Below, in pieces: positions 57,387-64,000 of a stretch of 64,000 nt of DNA. The translations under genes were made by a program, and so were the position numbers. Source of the DNA: Botryosphaeria dothidea (Eukaryota; Ascomycota; Dothideomycetes; Botryosphaeriales; Botryosphaeriaceae); the NCBI GenBank assembly GCA_011503125.2, contig WWBZ02000022.1:3348001-3412000 (forward strand). The letters run 5' to 3'. Each line of letters starts with the position of its first letter. Within the stretch, counting starts at the first letter, position 1. The notes under the pieces were generated by a model. The model saw only the letters and a list, made by a program, of their open reading frames with translations, was not told the origin of the DNA and ran no database searches.

Positions 57387-57705
57387 AATATTTTAGGTTG
57401 GGTTTGGCTCCCAAAGATGTCGCAAGCGCTAAGGTGTGGGTCTTGTACGGTGGCTGGCATTGTCTGTCGAGGGCCGCGGGGTTCGGAAAGTCCGGCCCAA
57501 GGTCTTTCTTTATGGAAGTCACCCAAGGTCAAAACAGTCAAGCCCCGGTCTTATCAATCCAAAATTAGCTATTTTCGTGCCGGGGGACTTATCCGATGAA
57601 TAATTGAATGTCTGTGTGCACATCTTTCACGCAACAAAACATCCGTTCCTCCGCCCAAAAGTAAGCAGGTGTATTGTAAAAGATGACGAATTTACTACAT
57701 ATGAA
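57387..57705. other. Left flank of the repeat block
   Basis: No gene recognised. The sequence passes into the TAGA-repeat tail of the LINE at 57706. Confidence 0.35.
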
Positions 57706-58545
57706 ATAGATAGATAGATAAATTCATTTCTTCCCGATATAGCTCCCTTACGGGTCCATGCGGGGCTGGCTATCTATAGTTATTTATACGAGGGAGAAAA
57801 CCTTTTCGCCTGGCAAAAACCCCTCCTCTCTATCTAGGCCTGTTTGTCCCTACTAGTTCTATTTTCCCTTCTTACCGGTAGCGGCTGCTGTGGCAGCCCT
57901 AAATTCATCTACTAGGCCTAGCCCTTCAGTCCTTATCCTCGTAGTTGTCCGGGTCCTAGTGGTCCTGGTGGTCCTGGTGGTCCTGGTGGTCCTCCTGGTT
58001 GTCTTCCTGGATTAGTTCCCTTGCCAGGCTGAATTGCTTGAGTAGCCCTAGGCGTAAGAACCAGTCTGTTGCTGCTTTGATCCCCTTCTTCGTTGAGAGG
58101 AGGGAATAGTAGTCCGTAGTCCCTGCCCTTTGGAGCATCTGTGCCCTACCCTGTTGGAAGTGGGGGCAGAAGAGGAGGATGTGCTTTGGGGTTTGTCTAT
58201 GCTAGCCGCATGGGCAGGCAGGGCTAGGGTGCCCTAGCACCTTGCGCCTTAAGAGGAAGTCCTCTAGTCTAATATACTCTGTACGTAGTAGAGTGGCGAG
58301 TATACTCTGTGGCTTGGGCAGTTCGCTGTAGATTTATCTAATTTTCGGGTTCTACTGTGTAGTTTCGGCTACTAGCTTACCTTACCTTCCCTAGCTAGTA
58401 AACTTTATCTATCTCTACTTCTACTTATTCCTATATACTATACGTAGTCTCGTTCGCTCCGGAAGACTCTAGTAGGTAGAGGGATAGTAGTTAAGGAGGA
58501 AGTTTATCTTTTTTCTAAGTAGGGTTCTTCTAGCCGGGCTAGCGG
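57706..58545 (-). mobile_element. 3' end of a LINE (non-LTR) retrotransposon, copy 1
   Basis: On the minus strand this is the C-terminal end of a fungal Tad-like LINE ORF2, ending at a short TATC/TAGA tandem tail (57706-57720). The zinc-knuckle-like CPCG is followed by TPKHILLFCPHFQQGRAQ and GIKAATDWFLRLGLLKQF, typical of the end of such proteins. One stop interrupts the frame after CPCG (CTA at about 58204 on the + strand), and a GGTCCT repeat encodes a QDH tail near 57957-57998. The same sequence recurs at 63226. The right edge is set by the LTR that starts at 58546; the LINE may be interrupted there. Confidence 0.75.
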
Positions 58546-58794
58546 TGTGATGGTTTGTATCCGGTGCACTCGCGGAAATACAGTGGCATTCTATCTACGA
58601 GAAGACTAAGCTAAAGAGAAAAGAAAGAAAGGTTTGAGTAAGATAGCGCTGCTTATATATCTCTCCAGAGTCCCTTTTATTGGTAGCGAGTTGCAGGGTT
58701 TTCTTGTTGAGCTTCATTGAGCTTCAGGGTCCTCTTAACCCAAGGTCTCGCCGCAGGATCCATCTAAGGCACCCTCAGGGTTTAAACCGTAACA
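58546..58794 (-). mobile_element. 3' LTR of a Ty3/gypsy element
   Basis: On the minus strand it starts TGTTACGG and ends CATCACA, the TGT...ACA ends expected of an LTR, 249 bases long. A polypurine tract adjoins it on the upstream side, and degenerate gypsy pol lies beyond that, so it is the 3' LTR of a leftward-reading element. It retains many CpA/TpG pairs, unlike the interior. Confidence 0.7.
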
Positions 58795-58815
58795 TTACCC
58801 CCCTCCCGGCTTTGA
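58795..58815 (-). other. Polypurine tract next to the LTR
   Basis: The minus strand reads GGGAGGGGGG directly before the LTR, the usual primer site for plus-strand DNA synthesis in LTR retrotransposons. It overlaps the end of the degenerate pol frame. Confidence 0.65.
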
Positions 58816-60130
58816 AGGTAGGTCTCTAGAGCTTCAGTATCTTCTAAAGCGCTTGCTGGTTCCCAAGTTAGCCGCGCGTATCCTCTCTACTTAACTTAAT
58901 AGAGTTTCTATCGTTTCCGCTAGCCTAGCCGTCTTCCTAGTTTTTTACCTAAGATAGCTTCAATCCTCTATTATTCTTCTCTATTAACGAGTATAGCTAG
59001 TAGTTAATAATCGTCCTATTCTTAGCTTAGTAAAGAATCTATTCTAGCTAGGCGTAAGAGATCGACGTTAAAGACGTTATATATCCTAGTTAGTACGTCT
59101 AGTTTATAGCTATAAGGGCTAATAACCTCGATAACTATAAACTTTACTACTCGATTATTAAGCTTCCGGCTTAGGCGGTCTATTCGTATATTCTTAAGAT
59201 TTAGCTAGACTTTATCCCCTACTTTATATACTAGTAATAGATTCCTATATCGATTTACTTAGATCTCCTAATTCTATTATACGTTCGCTATTAATACTTC
59301 TACCTATTTAGTTATCTCTTTAATCTTTACTACGATTACTTCTTCTTTTTATATTAGTAATATAGAGTTCGAGACTAGTTAAGAATTCTTAAATAACTAT
59401 AGTAGCTCGAGGTAGTATCTATAAAAGAGGAAGAAGAAGCTAATATCTATTAATAAAGATTCTTAGCTATTTATAGTAAGCTCTATTACTAGTAACTAGT
59501 TAACCTAGTTATCTTACGCGTAGTTAACTATCTAGTAGAGCTTTCTTTCTATCTTAGTATTCGTACGCTTCGTTAATCTATCTATTTCTAGATAGTAGGC
59601 TATTAAAATTCGTCTTTCGATTCTAAGTAATTAGTAAACCCTCTTCTATAGCTAGCTAATAAATTAGCTTTCCCGGTTAAAGATAATAGCGGTTAGAACT
59701 CTATAGTAGCGGTAGAAGTAGCGAATAAATATTCTAGTAACTATTTCTACTTTAATATTCTTATAGGCCTTAAGAATAACTTCTTTATCTAATCGATTAG
59801 TAATAACTATAAGTATCCGATATTCTTAGCTCTCGGATAGCGGTCTAATAAAGTCGACTAAGATCTCTCTCTACTAACGGTTTAGTACTAGTAACGGCCG
59901 TAGTAGTTCTTATTTATAGTCTCTTTAGACTTTAGTTCTTCCGTAGACGTTATAGTTACGTACGAATCTATATATATTAGATACGAAGTTCGGCTAGAAG
60001 AACTATCTTACGATAAGTATTACGCTAAACCTTAGAAATAAGAGAACCTAAGAAACTTAGATATCGGGGAGGTACGTAGCGTCTAAGGGTTTTACTACTA
60101 CTATTAGAATATTACTTATATAAAGAGATA
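58816..60130 (-). mobile_element. Degenerate Ty3/gypsy pol, element A (integrase and chromodomain)
   Basis: On the minus strand, with many stops, the reading goes from an integrase zinc-binding/core region (about 60.1 to 59.6 kb; VYGRTKV, then YRILIVITNRLDKEVI, then SQFIS) to a chromodomain-like end (about 58.99-58.82 kb) reading TWEPASALEDTEALE. This is the 3' part of a chromovirus-type gypsy element joined to the LTR at 58546. Most stops are TAG or TAA where family members have Gln or Trp, as expected after RIP. Nothing here is functional. Confidence 0.65.
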
Positions 60131-61364
60131 GTAGCCGTAGCTAGATAGAAAAGGTAAATAAGATAGATATTAAGTAATAATTAGAATTAACTACGGAGGT
60201 TCTATCTACTATAAATAAGTATAGTCTATATATAAAAAATAATTAGTATAATTAGTAGTAGTTATTCTAGGTAATTAAGATAATTAGAGTAATTAGAGTT
60301 TCTAAAGAGGCTTAGTACGTTAGATTAGTAAGTTTAAAGGCCGAGCTAAGTTAGCGTAGGTATTACGTAGGCGGTAAGTCGTATAAGATTCTAACTTCTC
60401 TACTACTTATTGCTAGCTATACCGTAATACGTAATACTATCTTCTCTCTAGATAGCTTTCGGCCCGAAAGCTTCCGCGTAGGTTCTTATAAGACCTTATA
60501 AGCCCCCTTCGTTACCTATCTCTAGTTTTTATACTAATTATATCCGGTAGTAGTACCCGTCGGTACGCTTTAGCTTCTCGTATTCTATAAGACGGAGGAG
60601 AGGCGTCTATTCGTTATTAATTTTACTCTTTCCGTTCTTAGTATCGCTACTTCGTTCTTTCTAATCGATCTCGTTATTTTAAGTATATAAAGCGCGGTCG
60701 TCGTTATATTTTTAAGGCGATAACTTCCCCGGCTAAGTATAACACCTCTTCTCTTCTTTATTTATACTTATATTAATCTTTCTTAGTTTAACGGGTAGAT
60801 TAATAGCGAGATCGTATTCGTAGCTAGTTAGAGAAGGCGTAGCGTTAGATTAAGTAAGATAAGGCGGAAATTCTTCGTTTAACTTATAGAAACGTAATAT
60901 CCTAGGCTAAGGTAATTCGTCTTCTCTTATAATAAACGGATCTTAAAGGGGGGGCGGAGAGACGAGGTAACGAAGCCGGTAAAGGTAGTAGAGATAAAAT
61001 AATACCGAAGTATAAGGGTATAGTTTAAAGGGCGAGGGTACGAGGTACGAGAGACGAGGGGCGAGGGACGAGGGGTAAGGGACGAGGGACGAGGGAGGTA
61101 AGCAAGGTCTAATTTAAGGCGTACTAAGTTATACGCGAGGAATACTTATTACTAAACTAAAGAACTAACTATAAAGTAGAGGAGCGAGCTTTATATATAT
61201 AAAGAACGAACTAAAATACTAGCTTCCTAATTTATAAGTAGGTAAGTCTAGATCTAGATTTTAAATTAACGAAGGTAAATAAGTAAGGGGTCTATATAAG
61301 CTACGTTTATAATAGTAGGCTCTCCTTTCTAGAGATAAGTTTCTATGAGCCTTTAGCCTAAGGG
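60131..61364. other. RIP-mutated sequence between the two gypsy pol remnants
   Basis: No protein similarity recognised. It should contain the LTR or untranslated ends where elements A and B meet. TATATATAAAG near 61194 could be a former LTR promoter. Confidence 0.35.
61031..61099. repeat. Degenerate 7-bp minisatellite
   Basis: About nine imperfect head-to-tail units of GACGAGG or close variants on the + strand, inside the RIP-mutated block. CpG is kept in nearly every unit. Confidence 0.7.
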
Positions 61365-63225
61365 TCGAGATTTTAAAGGGTAACGTTTATAGAACGTATT
61401 AAGGGCCTTAAGGTCTTTAATAAGGTCGTAAGGTTCCTAGGTTAGTATCGAGTAACTAGTCTATTTTACGAGGTATTTCGGTTGTCTCCGGGTTGCTTTA
61501 ACGTCTAGAATCTCTTCTACCCGGTACTCTTCTTCGCTGTTAACGATAACGGGCGGGGGCGGAGGTTAGACTTAATTAGATAAGGAGTTAGAGGCCGCGG
61601 GTTCGAGTAAAGAGACGTAGAATACGGGGTAGACTTTTATCGTCCTTAGTAGTTCTAGGCGATAGGTATAAGTCGAGATCTTTCCTAGTATAGGAAAGGG
61701 GCTAAGGCGTTTAAAGTCGAGTTTATCCGAAGGTCTTATTATCGAGATATACCGTCTTAGGAGCTAAACGAGGTTACTAGGCTTAAAGACGGGTAGCGAG
61801 ATACGGTCTTTATTAGCTTATTCTACGTAGGCATCTTATACGAATTAAATTTCTTAGCGAAGATAGTTTTCGAGGTTTTCGAAGTTCTCTTAGAAGAGAC
61901 GTAGGGGTTCGAGTAGGGCTAAGATCGGGTCTTTCCGTAGAATCTTATAACGAGGGTAGAAGCCGTAGTTTATAAAGAAGGGGGTAACCTTAGTCGTAGT
62001 CGAGATTATATTATTATAAGCGAATTTAGTAAGGGAGAGAAAGTCGTTTTAATCGTCTTATTAGTACGAAACGTAGATACGAAGGTATTACTCGAGAATA
62101 GCGTTAATGCGCTCTATCTAGCCGTCGGTTTACGGGTAGAAAGCCGTACTAAAGTTAGTCTTAATAGATAGAGATCTACTAAGAGCTCTAGTAAATTTAG
62201 AGGTAAAAATCGAGCCGCGGTTAGATACGAAGTCGTCGGGTAAGCTATATAGTTAAAAAACGTAGTCTCGATAAAGCTTAGTAAGCTCTATCGAATCGAG
62301 GGTTATTTAGTAAGAAATAAAGTAAGCTATTTTAGTTAGTCGATCTACGACTACTAATATAGTATCGAACGAGTTAGACGTTAGAAGTCTCGTAATTAAA
62401 TCGAGAGAAACGGATTACTAGCGGCGTTATAGTACTTTAAGGGGTTTTAAATATCTATAGGGGGTATATCGAGCGGGTTTAATTCTTTAGTAGGTCTTAT
62501 AGTTTTGTATAAAACGAGCTACTATCTAGCGTAGACCTAGCTACTAGAAATTACGAGTAACGAGTTTAAATATTACTACTTAGCCTAGGTATCTAGTAGC
62601 CGGATACGAGTATCGAGAGCTAATAATTCTTTAGCGGAGGCTTAGATCTTTAGAAATATAGATAAGTTTATTAACTAGTAAGAGACTATCGTTATTCTTA
62701 GAATATACGCCTAAATCTATCTTAGAATATTAAAGTACGTAGGTATCGAGTACGGTAAGAATCTCTTATCTAAGAGTATCCTTATCGAGTACTAAGCGAA
62801 TTTTACTAGCTAGAGACGGTTCTAGCCTAGCGATTAAATAGCGAGTAGAAATAAGGGTTAAAATTTCGAATTTTTTAGAGGTAAGGATCGTAGTAGGGGG
62901 TAGGCGCCCCTCTCGAGCAGGGAGGTCTCCTAACCGTCTTATTAACGTATCCGCGCGTTAATTCTTAGTTTCTAGGCGGTAGACGATCTTAAAGTCGAGT
63001 TCTAAGAGTTTAATTACCTAGCGTACTTACCGACGGTTTAAGATTTACTTAGAGGCAAAGCTAGTTAAATTTAAGTAATCTATAAGAACGAGAAGTGGCG
63101 AGGAGAGGTTAATAACGAGGGAACGGTATTTCTTTAGGGCTTCTACGATAGCTAAGAGTTTCTTATCCCCGATACCGTAGTTCTACTCTACGGAGGTTAT
63201 TTTCCGAGAGTAGTAGGCGATAGAA
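61365..63225 (-). mobile_element. Degenerate Ty3/gypsy pol, element B (RNase H to chromodomain)
   Basis: On the minus strand, with many stops, the order is RNase H (YYSRKITSVE, NYGIGDKKLLAIVEALKKY, then ILNRR near 63.2-63.0 kb), integrase core (TILVVVDRLTKIAYF near 62.34 kb, NRGSIFTSKF near 62.2 kb, TNFSTAFYP near 62.13 kb) and chromodomain (EEEYRVEEILD near 61.53 kb) ending near 61.37 kb. This is the 3' half of a second chromovirus pol, different from element A. Its upstream part is cut off by the LINE copy at 63226. Gln and Trp codons have become TAA or TAG, consistent with RIP. Confidence 0.7.
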
Positions 63226-64000
63226 TATAGATAGATAGATAAATTTATTTCTTCCCGATATAGCTCCCTTACGGGTCCATGCGGGGCTGGCTATCTATAG
63301 TTATTTTACACGAGGGGGAAAACCTTTTCGCCTGGTAAAAACCCCTCCTCTCTCTCTAGGCATGCTATCCTATACTAGTTCTTGTTTTTCCTTCTTACTA
63401 GTAGCGGCTGCTATAGCAGCCCTATATTTACTTACTAGACCTATCCCTTTAGTCCTTATCCTCGTAGTTATCCGGATCCTAGTGGTTCTAGTAGTCCTCC
63501 TAGTTCCTCTTCCTAGTTATCCTCCTAGATTAGTTCCCTTGCTAGGCTAAATTGCTTAAGCAGCCCTAGGCGTAAGAACTAGTTTGTTGCTGCTTTAATT
63601 CCCTTCTTCGTTAAGAGGAGGAAATAGTAGTCCGTAGTCCCTGCCCTTTAGAGCATCTATGCCCTGCCCTGTTAGAAGTAGGGGTAGAAGAGGAGGATAT
63701 GCTTTAGGGTTTATCTATGCTAGCCGCATAGATAGATAGGGCTAGGATATCCTAGTACCTTGCGCCTAGAGAGGAAGTCCTCTAGTCTAATATACTTAGT
63801 ACGTAGTAGAGTGGCGAGTGTGCTCTATAGCTTAGATAGTTCGCTATAAATTTATCGAATCTTTAGGTTCCACTATGTGCTTTAGGCTACTAGCTTATCT
63901 TGCCTTCCTTAGCTAGTAAACTTTATCTATCTCTTCTTCCACTTGTTCCTATATACTATGCGTAGTCTTATTCGCTCCGGAAGACTCTAGTAGGTAGAGG
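63226..64000 (-). mobile_element. 3' end of the same LINE, copy 2 (runs off the window)
   Basis: It starts with the same TAGA tandem tail and matches 57706-58482 along its whole length with small gaps (offset 5521 falling to 5518). It interrupts gypsy element B inside RNase H. It differs from copy 1 mainly by CpA to TpA and TpG to TpA changes, so it is the more strongly RIP-mutated copy. The element continues past the window end. Confidence 0.75.

Larger units (their letters stand above)
58880..63225. other. RIP-saturated block
   Basis: Across about 4.3 kb CpA and TpG are nearly absent; many whole 60-base lines contain neither, while TpA is very frequent and CpG remains common. Isolated survivors are seen, for example near 60741, 61344, 61832, 62108, 62918 and 63052. 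This is what repeat-induced point mutation (C to T in CpA context on both strands) leaves at saturation. The left boundary is sharp, within about 50 bases of 58880; the right boundary is the LINE copy at 63226, which is also RIP-mutated but less so. Confidence 0.85.

Noticed and set aside
57058..57522. 154-codon minus-strand frame near the repeat block
   Set aside because: I recognise no domain and cannot find a consistent splice model; kept only as context for the tentative small peptide frame.
57706..64000. Reading the two LINE copies as long terminal repeats of one 5.5 kb element
   Set aside because: Both carry the C-terminal coding end of a LINE and a short tandem tail rather than LTR ends, and a separate true LTR with polypurine tract lies inside.

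Overview
The window is nuclear DNA of a filamentous ascomycete (Pezizomycotina), most likely a dothideomycete. The signs are dense protein genes with many 45-65 nt GT-AG introns, typical ascomycete families (Zn2Cys6 regulators, DUF7708 and UstYa/DUF3328 proteins, PTH11/SAT4-type rhodopsin-domain proteins, GH55 and CE15 secreted enzymes), and a strongly RIP-mutated transposon block at the right end. I recognise 23 intact protein genes with reasonable support, two or three short candidate genes, one UstYa-type pseudogene, and about 6.3 kb of nested retrotransposon remains. I saw no rRNA, tRNA or CRISPR.

Left part (1-13.4 kb): a MAPEG membrane protein, a conserved low-complexity protein, a broken-looking small reading frame, a secreted GH55 exo-1,3-beta-glucanase, a DHA1-type MFS exporter, then about 2 kb with nothing recognised. 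From 13.4 to 24 kb: a BTB-like protein, a DUF7708/STAND-like protein divergent from a DUF7025 AAA ATPase, a cytosolic aspartate aminotransferase and a single-pass membrane protein.

Middle (25-51 kb) is mostly housekeeping: a Zn2Cys6 regulator, a LACTB2-like metallo-beta-lactamase with a 13-nt microexon, the Efm5 lysine methyltransferase, a HIT protein, a CaM-kinase whose last exon may end in a CaaX box, a Bsd2/Ndfip-like adaptor, a Cbp6/UQCC2-like bc1 assembly factor, the Hpc2 histone-chaperone subunit, an RPAP1/Rba50 RNA polymerase assembly factor, tubulin cofactor C, complex I subunit B14.7 and a Ubp2-type deubiquitinase. Several sit as divergent pairs with short shared promoters.

Right part (51.7-64 kb) is accessory: a CE15 glucuronoyl esterase, a rhodopsin-domain membrane protein, and a UstYa-type tailoring gene stopped by one in-frame TGA. 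Then comes the repeat block: two 3' ends of a LINE in the same orientation about 5.52 kb apart, enclosing pol remains of two Ty3/gypsy elements and one recognisable 3' LTR. Between about 58.88 and 63.22 kb CpA and TpG are almost gone while CpG is common, the signature of near-saturating repeat-induced point mutation. Exon coordinates were worked out by hand from reading frame, splice consensus and family conservation, so individual boundaries may need correction.
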